From: Gnetum montanum
Lineage: Eukaryota > Streptophyta > Gnetopsida > Gnetales > Gnetaceae
Assembly: GCA_015680685.1 (NCBI GenBank)
Contig: MNCI01030919.1
Span: forward strand, 1,226 to 65,225
DNA: 64,000 bases
Direction of reading: 5' to 3'
Part shown: one piece after another, positions 24,340 through 35,865 of the stretch
Layout of the letters: every line of letters begins with the position of its first letter
Position numbering within the stretch: position 1 is the stretch's first letter
Made by a program: the position numbers and the translations under genes
The notes under the pieces: model-generated
Seen by the model: the letters and a program-made list of their open reading frames with translations, nothing else
Told to the model about the DNA's origin: nothing
The model's database searches: none

Positions 24340-24780
24340 AAATACAATTTTGATTGATATGATGTTGCCGTTGATCCTTAACATAGCGTGGCGGTTGCGC
24401 CCCGTTCACAGGATATTGCTCGTTCACGTGACACCGCAGATGAGTGCATTTTTGATTGATATGACGTAGGACTTGATCCTTAAATGGATAACACCAAAAA
24501 AAGGCCGAAAGGCCCAGAGCTTGGGCCCCATTACGGCCATCCTTTGGGAATTAAAAATGAGATGACGTGTGCGATTTATCCACGTTGCGAGTCGCGAGAG
24601 GTGGAGCCAGACCGTGATTCTGGAGACAGGCAAACGTGGCAAGCGAACGACGTAGCCCGTGACAAAGTGAAGGGCGCTGAGCGCAAAAAGGCGCGACGTC
24701 AATTTTCGGTATTTAAAATTGCGGTGCCACCGTGGCGGCCAGCTAGGAACTCCCGTGCCTATTGGGAGACGTGGCACGGA
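24340..24780 (+). promoter_or_regulatory. PP2C promoter with clustered ACGT (ABRE/G-box-like) motifs
   Basis: ACGT-core elements: CACGTGAC (24425-24432), TGACGTA (24462), TGACGTGTG (24563-24571), ACGTGGC (24634-24640), GACGTC (24695-24700) and ACGTGGC (24769-24775). ACGTGGC and CACGTGAC match the ABA-response element core bound by bZIP ABF/AREB factors. A TATA-like TATTTAAAA lies at 24710, which would leave a 5' UTR of roughly 260 bp, with a 4-codon upstream ORF at 24856-24870. A ~102-bp-spaced direct repeat (GATTGATATGA...CTTGATCCTTAA) sits at 24346-24390 and 24450-24484. TATA and start site are inferred. Confidence 0.55.
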
Positions 24781-24942
24781 GAAGCCAGCTGGCGCTGGCT
24801 CACGGGCATCAGGAAACAAACCCGGGGGCGCATACCTGGTTAAGCTCAAATCCGGATGCAGGCGATGTGACTGGACCCCACACGGGAAGCGGCGCCCGCG
24901 TGGATTGACGTTGAATTTTATTGAGAACCCTACATAAGGAAG

Positions 24943-24970
24943 GCCAGCCAGCCAGCCAGCCAGCCAGCCA
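24943..24970. repeat. (GCCA)7 microsatellite in the PP2C 5' leader
   Basis: Seven exact GCCA repeats, 31 bp before the chosen ATG. Likely length-polymorphic. Confidence 0.95.
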
Positions 24971-25001
24971 CACTTCTACGAATCGTGGACGTGATCTGCC
25001 A

Positions 25002-25922
25002 ATGGATGCTTCCGGCAAGTCTTGCAACAACATCGGTGGTTACGGAGCGGTCGCAGTGCGGGGGAGGCGGAGAAAGATGGAGGACGCGTTCACGGCGGCG
25101 CCGTCGTTCGCGGCGGACGCAACCGGCGCACCGCTCCACTTTTTCGGTATCTTTGACGGCCACGGCGGTGATACGGTGGCGCGCCAGGCCAGCCGCCGCC
25201 TGCACGACATATTTGCTGCAGAGCTACACCATTCTTTTCTTCCGGCGGACAAGGACAACGAGCAGGAACGGTGGAGGCTGGCAGCGGCGGCAAGTTTCGG
25301 GTTGATGGACGAGGAGATTGGCATTGCCGCCAGCGGCGGCGGAGGCGGAGGCGGCGGAGCAGCGGAGGGAACAACGGCGACGGCGGCGATCGTGGGGCGG
25401 AAGGCCATCGTGGTGGCGCACTGCGGCGACTCGCGGGCGGTGCTGTCGCGAGGAGGGCGTGCGGAGGCGCTGTCGCGGAGCGACCACCGCGCGGGGACGG
25501 CGGAGGAGCAGGCGCGCGTGGAGGCGGCAGGCGGTCGCGTCATCGTGTGGGGCGGCTGTCCCCGCGTGCAGGGCGTGCTCAGCATATCGCGCGCTCTGGG
25601 AGACCGCTACCTGCGGCCCTTCGTGTCGGCGCAGCCGGACGTGAGCGTCACGACGCGGTGCCCCCGCGAGGACGAGTTCCTGGTCGTCGCCTCCGACGGA
25701 GTGTGGGACGTCCTCGCCAACGACGTCGTCTGCGATGCCGTCCGCCGCTGTCTGGGACGCGGGCGCCCTTGCGCCGTGGCGGCCGCCATGGTGGCCAAGC
25801 TGGCCCTTGCCCGCGGCTCCTCCGACAACATCGCTGTCGTGGTGGTGGATCTGTGCTGCCGTCCTAGTACTGGTACTAGTGCTTGTGCTCCCGCCGTCGT
25901 GGCATCGGCGTCAAACCTTTGA
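25002..25922 (+). CDS. Clade-A-type protein phosphatase 2C, intronless
   Basis: Protein Ser/Thr phosphatase of 306 residues. Clade A members dephosphorylate SnRK2 kinases and are inhibited by ABA-bound PYR/PYL receptors. Metal and catalytic motifs are intact: GRRRKMEDA (21-29), FDGHGG (51-56), GTTATAAIVG (123-132), HCGDSRAVL (140-148), ASDGVWDV (230-237) and SSDNIAVVVVDL (273-284). Clade A marks are Trp183 in the position of the ABI1 'Trp lock' and VQGVLSISRALGDRYLRP (189-206) with the V-x-G-hydrophobic-L receptor motif. One residue appears inserted between Trp183 and that motif (GGCPR versus the usual NGAR), and a Gly8 tract lies at 112-119. The ATG at 25002 is the first in frame; upstream frame to 24921 lacks ATG. 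No long N-terminal extension. Clade A genes usually have introns; here none. GC content is far above its surroundings. It is the only intact gene here. Confidence 0.93.
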   Translation: MDASGKSCNNIGGYGAVAVRGRRRKMEDAFTAAPSFAADATGAPLHFFGIFDGHGGDTVARQASRRLHDIFAAELHHSFLPADKDNEQERWRLAAAASFGLMDEEIGIAASGGGGGGGGAAEGTTATAAIVGRKAIVVAHCGDSRAVLSRGGRAEALSRSDHRAGTAEEQARVEAAGGRVIVWGGCPRVQGVLSISRALGDRYLRPFVSAQPDVSVTTRCPREDEFLVVASDGVWDVLANDVVCDAVRRCLGRGRPCAVAAAMVAKLALARGSSDNIAVVVVDLCCRPSTGTSACAPAVVASASNL

Positions 25923-27585
25923 ATGCCACGCAGATAAGATTCTTTATTGTATGTGTCGCTTATCACATTTGAAACGCCCTGCACGACCCGCCAAATTCTT
26001 GAAAGCGGTGCAGTCCGCTCTGTCAGTATGGAGAAAGCTTGGCAAACGTGCTTCATGGTGCATGTAAAATTCGAATCCATATATATATATATATATAGGC
26101 ATGGCTTCGTTTGAAATCATTGGCTCATGAACTGTGGTACCTCCCTGGAACGCTTTTCGCTGCTACGGTCGTCTGTTGGGCCTTCAGGAATCCTAGACCC
26201 ACTGTGCCCCACAGAACCCACGTGCCACATCGCACTTGCATTTTTTAATAAGTATTTGTAACTTTTCGGCGTTGGTAGAATTGAACAGCATTAAGAAATC
26301 CCCGAGGAACTTTACGGTTTGTATGCTTCCGATCAATGTGGGACGGGTTTTCATCCACAATCTGAGTACTACCATGCACTTTAATAGTGAGAGAGCTATG
26401 GTTTAGCAAGTTAAAAGATGGTGGCTTGTGTTGTACAAATTACATGTTCAATGAAGGGTGCATCAAGTTTTTCAAATATTTTTTGGAAGGATGGTAGTTA
26501 TATTTTTTTTTTTCAATTTAAAATTTGTTTATAAGATTATTATAAATAAAACCATTATTTATAATAAATTCAATAAGGCTTAGAAAATGTAATTATCATC
26601 ACACTTTTAGATGAATAAAATAAAAGATATTTGGAGAGCTCTTACATTTCCTAAAATTTGTATTTTTTATGATGTCTTATTCATCAATGACTTCCTATTG
26701 ACACTCATCTTAAACATATGAAAAATGTTTCTCCTCAATATCCTCTTTGTATAAGTGAAGACTCATTTTTCCATAGTTTTTTAGGTGTCCTATTGCTCAA
26801 CACCAAAATTTTTAACTTTGAACAATGTATCAATGAAGTCATTCTAGGTGATTAGCCTACTTTGTCTACTTCATTTCTTTGTATTTATAATTATCTTTAA
26901 CTACATTCTCTTTAGAAGCTTTGATGTGCACTTATTTTTCAACAACGCAAGAGCATGACTATGACCTCTCTTTAGGTGTCAAATACCATGTTCTCAAAGA
27001 TGTTTCTTTTCAACTACAAATTTAAGCAAAAAAGCTCAGTGAGACTAGAACAATTAATTTGTTTTCTATAGTATTGATGTATTTTTGTTTTGGAGGCTTA
27101 AGGATGGGAAACTTTTAGCTTTTGTTGTTATTTATTCTTTATCTTCAATTAATGTAAAGAAGACTTTAATCAATGGTCACAACCCACAATCCACTCACAA
27201 ACACTCAACAATATTGCAAAGCATGAGGCTCTACAACTACACAATGATTGTCCTCATTGTAAGACACAATTGAATGAGATCTCTCCCATAAACACAAGAT
27301 TGAGATCCAAACCACATAGCATACACAAGAGATACAAAGACCAAACACACATAATTGACCATAGAGATGCAATCTCAAACCTATGCTCTCATGTTACTCT
27401 CATGCCACACACATGTCCAAAACATGAAACAACATTAATATTTATTAAAAATCCAAGACAAGAACCTTAGAAACCTCTATTCAAGCTCAACTTGAAGATT
27501 CCTAGTTGTTTCTATCCTTTTCTCATCTTTTTAGACTATTTCCAAACTCAGAACTACCAACTCAAAAGTTTTCTTGGTCGTATGG
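25923..27585. other. Downstream of PP2C; no gene seen
   Basis: Contains an (AT)n run at about 26080-26097. After 26400 the sequence is AT-rich with no recognisable gene. A purine-poor stretch near 27570 precedes element B by chance resemblance to a primer tract. Confidence 0.5.
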
Positions 27586-27590
27586 GTTGT

Positions 27591-28464
27591 TGATGAGTCA
27601 TGTTTTGTAGGGCTCCAATATCAGAGCCACCTTATTAGGTATCCAATATTAGGGCACAACCTTTGATGTGAAGGATCTAATATTGTCCCTTCCATGCTAG
27701 CCTATAAATACAACACTTGGGTGCATGGTAGGGTGATATAGATTTTGATAGATTTTAATAGATTTTAGAAGTAGGCATAGAGAAGTTTTGTTTCCAGTGC
27801 ATGCTTGAACTATGATGTTAAGTGATTGTACAACATCCTTATTCGAGTGTGACGTACTTGGACATGTTACATGTTCAACAATAAAGATCGAGATTACTTC
27901 CATCATTGCAGCATTCACTTAGCTTTATTATTGTTTTTAATTCCTTAAATGCTCACTATTTTCCATCGTTAATGTTTTTCAATTATTACTCTTTATTATT
28001 TTTTTCATTAAGCAGAATGAGCACAACTAATCATGGGCACTTAAGTGTAATTACTTGGTAACCTAGTAGTGTTATTATTTGGTATGCCTAGTAACGGTAT
28101 GCTTGGTAATCCTAGCAATAGTTGCACGAGGTCCAAGGTCTATACGCAAGATTAGGAATGCATACTCATTCACGTAGGCTAGTTTAGACTTTGCTTTCCA
28201 TTATTAATTAGTTTAAATAATTAATTTCCATATTATCATTAGGAGTAGCATAAGGCCAAAAGAACATCAATTATCATATGGCTGACTTTGGACTAAACCA
28301 TATGTGACAAAGCTACCACTAGTCCAAGTGGGAAGACAACAAACTATGATCAAGACATAATGATCTAGATGCCACAACTAGTCTCATCCATAGAGTTCGA
28401 TTGGATCATGTGTGAACACTTATGATTCGTATGGTTGGGCATGGAGGTACCTCACTGCTCATCA
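27591..28464 (+). mobile_element. B 5' LTR
   Basis: 874 bp, TGATG...CATCA. TATA box TATAAATA at 27703, AATAAAGAT at 27880. U3 carries GATATC/CAATAT-type short motifs upstream of the TATA. It aligns end to end with the 3' LTR. Confidence 0.92.
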
Positions 28465-28465
28465 T

Positions 28466-28482
28466 TGGTGCCATTGCTGGGG
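28466..28482 (+). promoter_or_regulatory. B primer-binding site (tRNA-Asp)
   Basis: TGGTGCCATTGCTGGGG matches the complement of the plant tRNA-Asp 3' end (TGGCGCCGTTGCCGGGG) at 14 of 17 positions. All three mismatches are C-to-T or G-to-A. It starts one base after the LTR. Confidence 0.85.
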
Positions 28483-28589
28483 ATGGTGCTAGTTATCTAG
28501 ATTAGTTATATTATACACGATCACTGTAAACGCATTAACGAATTATCTTTCAAAAAATAGTAAGTCACACACATCATTAACCAACAAAA

Positions 28590-30905
28590 ATGTCTCTTTC
28601 ACAAGGAACCAATAATGCATTGTATGGAGAGAAAATTCATTGGAGAACTAATGAGATATATACTGAAGAAAATGAGAGTGACCAATCTCATGTAGGGGTT
28701 TCATATGTTCATGAACACCCTAACTACACTCAAGAACTACATTCACCTAAGGTAGACAAGCCTAGAGGAGATGAAGTAAGTCCTAGACTAGGGGAGGCCT
28801 CAAGGCCTAGGACCTCCTCAAGACCTGGAAAAGACAAATCAAGGGACCACGGGGAACATTATAGAAGCCATGGTGACTCTCCCAATTCCTCATCTTCCTC
28901 TTCCTCTTCAACGTCTAGTTCTGACAAAGATGAATGTAGGTATAGAGATAGAGCTTCACTATGGGGTCGAGAGAAAAATAGAAATCAAAACCAAGGGCAA
29001 AATCAAAGACATTAAAATGAGCGTAGATAAAATCATCACAATTAGACAAATAGAAATATAAATTATCACCATGACATGTTTGATGATAGTGAACCCTTGT
29101 TGGCCACTAAGAGCATGATGCAGATCATAGAGGTAGTTAAAATACTACATAGGCATCACAAGGAAAGTTGCATCAAAAGGCTTGATATGAATAACATCCC
29201 TATATTTGCAAGAGGCTATGATTTTGATCCACAACATCATTTACAAGTCTTCCATGATGCCTATGTCTTACAAAACATTAAAAGTGGGTGGCAAAAGCTT
29301 AAGCTCTTTCCTAGGACACTAATAGACAAAGTCAAAGTGTGGTATAGATCATTGAAACCAAATTCAATCCATCGGTGGTCCACAATGCTAGAACTTTTCA
29401 ATGAGAAATACCAAACCTATGTGAGGGTGTCCAACCTAAGAAAATGAATCCAAGGATGGAAACAAAAACAACATGAACCCTTGGATATGGCCCTAGATAG
29501 ATACTATTCTCTAATGAATAAATGACCAAGCCATGGTTTCTCTCAAGAAGAGCAAGTTTTCTACATCATAGATGGGCTTCATAGTCAAATGAGAGAGACC
29601 CTTAGGATGTATGTTCAAGATCAATTATATGAACTAGGAATCCATCAGATCCAAAAGCTAATCGAGCATGTGGCAAAGGAATAAGGAGAGCTATGTAAAT
29701 GGGAGAATGTTAAGAAATATCATTGGGATCCAACTCTTCAAAAGAAGAAGGTCCATCTCTATGATAAGGAAAAAGAGGAAGCTTTTGATGAGGTGATTTC
29801 AAGGTTAGATAAGATGTCAGAATGAATAAATGAGAAAGTTACAACTTTTGTAGAAATCATAGAGGAGAGAGTAATGCAAAATGAATCAAGTGATCACAAC
29901 AAAAGGAGGAAAAAGAACCAAGAAACTGGTAGGAACACTTATCGGCAAAAACGAAAAATGGCTGTAGAAGAAGAGGCTATAGACTCAACCACTAAAGAAG
30001 ATGATGGATGTGACATCTGCCTATATGACCATCCAAAGAGCTATTGCCTAGTCATGTTACATTTACATGAATATTGGGATTTTGCATTGAATCCTAAGTT
30101 CATACAAAAGCAAATGCCTAGGAACTTACCTTTCTCACAAGGTAATTATAGAGAGTCCTATAACCAATTGTACTATCCTAGTGTGACTTCTTACCAGCCT
30201 TAACACTATCATCAACCATAGTGGAAAAACCCACAGTCATGGGGGAGGCCATCATCACACTAGCCCTACCCTTACTACCAGTTGAACCTGTATGGATATT
30301 ATGTTTAACAACCTATTTCTCGAACTAGTTCTACTTCCTCTACTTCAAATCACTACTACCACTCTCTTGAATATCATCAACCTGTAACATCTTCTAAAGG
30401 ATCACTACCTCACATCTCTCATCCTCCATCATATCCTCAATATTCTCATACTCTGCTCTAGCACATGTCACAGCTAGCAACACAGGAAAGTTTAGCACCA
30501 CAACATCAATGAAAGAATGCCACTTATGCTATGAACATACATAGACATGATAATGCTAGTAGGTCCCCACCAAAATCTTGGAAACGCCCTTTCTTTAGGA
30601 TGGCTCCCACACATAAGCGCAACACTCATGGACCTACTAATTCATCTAAACTAGCGCAATGCCAATCTAGAGCAAGATCCTTCCTTTCACAACTAATGTC
30701 CTTTGATCTTATGCAAAGGCCAACATCCATCGTTACTCCAAGACCTACTAGAAACAATGAACCTAGCACCATGGAGAGACAAAAGAACCCATGCATAACT
30801 AATCATGATAAAGGACGCAGTCATGGGCTAGACATCTGCAAAGTTCACACAACTTATACTTTGATCCATCATACATTTAAAAACCAAGTGTGTGAGCAAT
30901 AATCC
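28590..30905 (+). pseudogene. B gag relic
   Basis: Starts with an ATG and 141 open codons. The N-terminal region has a Ser-rich tract and many Arg/Glu/Asn residues. The capsid-like core (29076-29447) reads ALQ-type NIKSGWQKLKLFPRTLI and HRWSTMLELFNEKYQTY. TGA at 29445 interrupts it at the codon that is also a stop in A1 and D. A stretch with CDICLYDHPKSYC at about 30010 matches the Cys-containing motif of A1 and C. After 30200 the sequence is a Pro/Ser/His/Gln-rich linker and never reaches a protease. Confidence 0.85.
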
Positions 30906-31430
30906 ATCTACGTAACTGACACTAAACTAGAAGACACCCAATGGCTTGAAAACGAATTTTTAACACTATTTTACAAATGCATGAAGCAGGCCTGTCCACT
31001 TATTAATTCTTGCCATGATCAAACACGTAGTTGTGGGGGAGGTGCCCCATCCTAGAATCAAGAATTAATAAGTGTTTTTCATCATTTTGTTCTAGAATCT
31101 TGATCATTTTCTCATTTCTTTAAACAAAATTTTCCTATCCTTTTCAACTTTTTCAACATTTTATTTTCATTTCCTTTGTTAGTAATCTTGTTTGTGCATA
31201 AAATGACATCATGTAGCCCATTGAGGTAAGGTTTTCTCTATGTTGTCAAAGTCAAGAGGAATTGATTATCTGGATAGTAAGGCCACATCATCTATCCATC
31301 CAACCCATTAATATGAGGTTCTTACCATGGTCATAATGCTATTCTTTTTTCATCATCAAACTAATAATAAACTTGTAATCATTGTGCTTGGACATACAAG
31401 TAAAGAACCAAATGGGAATACAAAGGGTGT

Positions 31431-32267
31431 TGATGGGACGCGATATCGCATGGGCCGCAATATCACGTACGCAATATCGCATCTGCTGTGATATCGCATC
31501 CCTCATGATATCGCGTACGCGATATCATAGTGTGCTACCAAATCTATAAATAAGAGGCGACTCACCCTTGTTTCTCATTCTAGGCCTAGATCGTAGCGAA
31601 AATCTGGCAATTTTACCTCTCCAAAGAAAGAATAATTTCCATGTGCCTGCAGTAGGAGCTCCAAAGTGAACGGTTCTTTATTCAAGCACATATTGTACCT
31701 GAACACAAGTTTGTGTACAGAAATAAAGACGAACTTCTTAGATAAACCTTGCAATGCATGGCATAGGCTAAATAGGACTTTATTTACTATTATTTATTAT
31801 TTATCATTTAAATGCTTTATTAGTCATTAAATCTCTCTCAACCCTTCTCTCCTACTTAAGTGCATTTAGTACGATTGCTTCGAGCACATGCGTTACACTT
31901 GGTGATCCTAGTAATGAATAGCGTTTGGTAACCAAGGTTGCATTGGTTCAGGGTGTGAATGGTAAGTGGGAATGGATACTGATGCTAGGTTAATTAAGGC
32001 TTATTTAGTTAATGTTAGTTAATTAGTCTCTTCACCCTTCACCTCATTAGCATAGGAGATAAAACCAAAAAGACATAAAAATCATATACCTTAGACTTAC
32101 TTAACCATACAACCATGACAATACAAGTAAGTTTGGGAAGACAACGATTGATTAACCTTAAGTGTTCCATGAGGCGTGTAGGCACTTAGTCTATGGAGTT
32201 CGACCAGATCGCGCATGTAACACTCGTATTCATATGGTTGAGTGTAGGGGTACCTGGCCACTCATCA
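31431..32267 (+). mobile_element. A2 5' LTR
   Basis: 837 bp, TGATGGGACG...CTCATCA. Six GATATC-type units (31442-31526), TATA box TATAAATA at 31545, AATAAAGAC in R near 31720. U5 is nearly identical to that of the 3' LTR. Confidence 0.93.
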
Positions 32268-32268
32268 T

Positions 32269-32285
32269 TGGCGCTGTTGCAGGGG
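32269..32285 (+). promoter_or_regulatory. A2 primer-binding site (tRNA-Asp)
   Basis: TGGCGCTGTTGCAGGGG agrees with the tRNA-Asp complement at 15 of 17 positions, one base after the LTR end. Confidence 0.88.
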
Positions 32286-32412
32286 AATAAGTTGTTTGTG
32301 AGCTAAGTAAAACATAGGAAATTATCCACATTGTTGGGAGCTTAAACGAACCCTTAGGGTTAATTAAATGAAAAATTATATAACAGTAAATTAGCACACT
32401 GAATAATACACA

Positions 32413-32906
32413 ATGTCTTCTTCTTCTCATAAGAGCACTTCATCACCTAGGGATCATACAAGAAATAGTTAGTAGTCTAACATGCATAACAAAAATACGC
32501 CAGTTCCTCAACAATATAGGGTGGTATATACTCATCATGATGAGTATATACCTGATTTTACCTTTATCCTCCATTAGGACGAACAACTGCGATGGAGAGA
32601 CTTGCAAGGTAACATAGTGTTACCTCCAGATCGAGCAGTCGCGAACATGCTCCTCCATGCTCTGGCACAGATAGACATGACACAGCTATATGCTGAATAT
32701 GTTATAGGTGATTTTGACACAAGGGGTTACCATCCCATAGCCGCTCAACATTTAAGGAACTCGAGGCAAGAGAGCCACCATACATTGTTGAAGGGAAAAG
32801 GGGTCCTGCACGTCCTAAGTGAAATAGGAGATGGTGAACCAATTATAACGGGTTCTCCATCAAATGATGTTCCCCCTCCTAATGATAGTGAGGAAGTGGG
32901 GTATTA
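32413..32906 (+). pseudogene. A2 gag N-terminal relic
   Basis: ATG followed by SSSSHKSTSSPRDHTR, then a TAG; the remaining frame reads as in A1 through RWRDLQGNIVLPPD to NDSEEVGY. It ends in a stop just before the deletion junction. The first 20 codons supply the gag start that A1 lost in its gap. Confidence 0.85.
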
Positions 32907-33099
32907 GAACCTACACTCCAACAATGTAAGGGGAAATCCCCACTCAACCGCAGCAACGTAATGCTACGAGAGCTGTAAACCTTCAACTTGCTGCTGGTTC
33001 TGACAACCGTACAAAAAGAAGATCTTTCTTCAGAACCAAAAGCCCAAGCAAGCTCTCACAACCATAAGTGGTTGAGTCTGTGTATGCTCCTCCAACAAA

Positions 33100-33700
33100 T
33101 AAGGCTTTGGAGCTCCCTTCAAACCAACAATAGAGCTCAACAAATACGGTTATGTTAACACGTATTGTTACCAACTGGATCAAGGTAGGCCACCTTCCCA
33201 GGAAATTGTCTGACCCTGGAAGTCCCTTAATCTACCTATAAGTCACTAGGAACGAACCTCATAAGGCTATTCTTGACTTAGGTTCCAGAGTCAACTTAAT
33301 CTCAGTAGAAATGAATAAAGCCTGGAACTTGCCTCCACTTAAGAAGGGCAATATTCAACTAGAGCTAGCTGACTAGTCCATCACCATTCCCTTGGGATTG
33401 GTGGAAGATATCATTACCACTGTGTGTGGTTGGTCATACCCGACTGATTTCCTGGTGATAGATGTCAACAACAACAAAGGGGACTTCCCAATTATAATGG
33501 GAAGGGCATGGCTAAGTACAATAGACGCATGCCTAGGAATCTGCGATCTTTCCTTGGAAATATTTAAGGTAAAAATTTATGGAAAGATCGAGAAGAAGAA
33601 AGTTCCATGCATCACATATAGTGACTCAGAGGGTGATGACATGGAGGAATGCTCAGCATCTCCTGCATGTAACTAGTGTGCATCAGAGGTTAACATACAA
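33100..33700 (+). pseudogene. A2 aspartic protease relic
   Basis: Aligns with the A1 protease. The triad reads DLG instead of DSG (TCA to TTA at 33278-33280), which removes activity. TAG at 33374-33376 falls at the same codon as in A1. The second half keeps FPIIMGRAWLSTIDA. Confidence 0.85.
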
Positions 33701-35865
33701 AGGTGCCTGTATGTAGCAACCACACAACAAGTGGACACCCTGTGGTTGATAGCTAATCGAAAGAGCAAGCCACCAACATGCATGGAACGAACTGGGGGAA
33801 TAACTCATGCCCGCAACGAAGGAATAGATACATTGGAATATGAGTGTTGTCGACTTCCACCCCTTAATCTAAGAACATCAATTGGGAGAAGTTGGACTCT
33901 TCTAAGAAATTCAAATAGACATTCATTATTTCAGATCTCTCCCTTTCCATTCAGTCATAAGGGAGATGGCCACCTATGCTGATCATTCGGGGTCCTCAGT
34001 TCTTTTAATTTTTTGTTTTACACGTTTTTGTTTACATATTTTTGTTTTAAAAATTTCTTTAACTTTTCTTGCTTTTGTTTTACAACATCGTTTATACCTT
34101 TTTCATTTCTTTGTGTGTGTTATCCATCTTGTAAGTTTGTCACCAATAAGTGTTCTTAATGATGGTATGAACTGTGTTTCTATTAATTGCTAATGTTTGG
34201 TTTTTACCTTTAAGTTATGATGTTGATACTGAGGTATGTTTCTTTTGATATGACAGGCAATGAGTTCACTTCATCCATACATCCACCAGTTCTATGGTCT
34301 CTCTCGGCTTGGAAATGTACAGTCCCTTTCTAAATAAGAACTATCAAAGAATCGGTAACTGGGCATTTCTTAAACTAAGGAAGGTATCAAGGATTGAAAA
34401 GGGTGTGGCTTCAAGGGAACTTGATTTATTTGTGTTGGCCATTCTCTTGGGTGCTTGGATGTTTTCTTCTTGAGTTTTCTTACCATTTCGATGTTACCCA
34501 ATTATCGGGAAGTTGAGAAAATAAAAATAACAAGTCTTTGCATGGTGTGGTTGTCACGCATAAACATATAAAAAAAATAATAAAAAAATAGTGAGACTTC
34601 AAAGCACACCCCTTAGACGAAATAATCATTTAGGCTACAAGAACTTGTTATGGAACTAAAATAAAAATGTTCCCTCTAACTAAGGCCCTTCTCGCTTCCC
34701 ATTCTCTCCTCCTTCATTTCGTCGGAATGGTGGTGGCTCTTTGGGAAGGCATTCTTGTTACTTCAAGGGGATGGATTGGCCGAATGCATTAATGTGAAGT
34801 CATTGGATGTGGTTTGTTTGAGGCCAAACTTGGAATGGGATCTGCTAAGTTACATTAACCATGAAATACACAAGGGGTTGTACACCACCTTGTTCTTGGG
34901 ATTCCATTCCATTCTCTTCTTTCCATCCTTCTCTCCATTGTTCACCTCATTGCCAGTTGTATCGTTAGTGTATATTTTGGTTGATGCATTATTTTCTTTT
35001 TGGTAAATTCTTGCGGTTAAGACTTTAACTCTCGTTCCAAATGACATTCCCAAAGCCTACGGACTCTTTGAATGTGGGTTTGTCAAGGCATTAAGGGCAT
35101 GAGCCTGCTTTGGGGAGGACGCACTGACATTCCTATTTGGTGCACTAGTTAAATTCTTTCCCTTAAAATTTTTTCAATCCACTATGTTTTGTTCATTTCC
35201 ATCTTGACATCCATTTCATCGATCTTATAGTTGTCTCTTTTTCTCCATCTTTCTTGTTCTTTATTCTTTCTCCATTCTATTGCTACTGGAGGTTCACTCT
35301 TAGTCATGGGGGTTTGGACCCAAATTTTTTCAATTTTCTCCTAACCCCTACACCTTCAGTAGTCACCACTATGATATCTCCAAATCCGTATCAGCCAAAC
35401 CAGAACTCAACCAATGGACCTTTCACCGAAGCAAGGTATCAATTGCATTATGATTCATTTACCCTTGCTAATATAAAGACTATGTTGTGTGTGCAGATGG
35501 CAATCATACAACAATGGATTGGATTTGGAGGATACACTTGGAATGGAGCGGTGCTGAAGCAGTTATGCAAGGAACAAGATTGATGGCGTGCTTACAGATG
35601 GACAACGAAAGGCGCAATCTTGGCATTGGCAGCAGCAAAACTTCTTTCTCTCTCTCTCTTTCTCAGCTGCCAAATGAGGCTTGATGTCAAATGTATAAGG
35701 TGTTCACTCTTGTTGTTGTGAACACCAGTTTTGTCTTGTCTTGTAATGATGATCCATTCACATATCATCCCATTCACCATTAGTTCCATTTGAGTCAATA
35801 AGCACATACCATCCAAATATTTTGTAAGGAACTCAAGGATGAGTTTTTATTCAGTCATGGGGGTA
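33701..35865 (+). other. A2 post-deletion noncoding region and purine tract
   Basis: Crosses the RT-INT deletion (about 33917) and then follows the A1 noncoding region. An ATG preceded by GTGTGTGCAG lies at 35497, but the ORF ends after about 29 codons, so ORF3 is lost. The purine tract CATGGGGGTA (35856-35865) abuts the 3' LTR. Confidence 0.8.

Noticed and set aside
23914-24384. Cys-rich minus-strand protein over the 84-bp repeats
   Set aside because: The open frame comes from repetition of one unit whose length is a multiple of three; no start context or conserved domain supports it.
24921-25001. N-terminal extension of the PP2C from 24921
   Set aside because: It begins at TTG, not ATG, and encodes Pro-Ala-Ser-Gln repeats from the GCCA microsatellite. 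The first in-frame ATG is at 25002.
25040-25905. Long ORFs on the minus strand and other frames over the PP2C
   Set aside because: Shadow frames of a GC-rich coding region with low stop density; composition is Arg/Ala/Pro-rich and without domains.
27570-27590. A polypurine tract before the B 5' LTR, implying another internal region upstream
   Set aside because: The last five bases are the target duplication GTTGT, and no ORF3-like sequence precedes it; resemblance is short.
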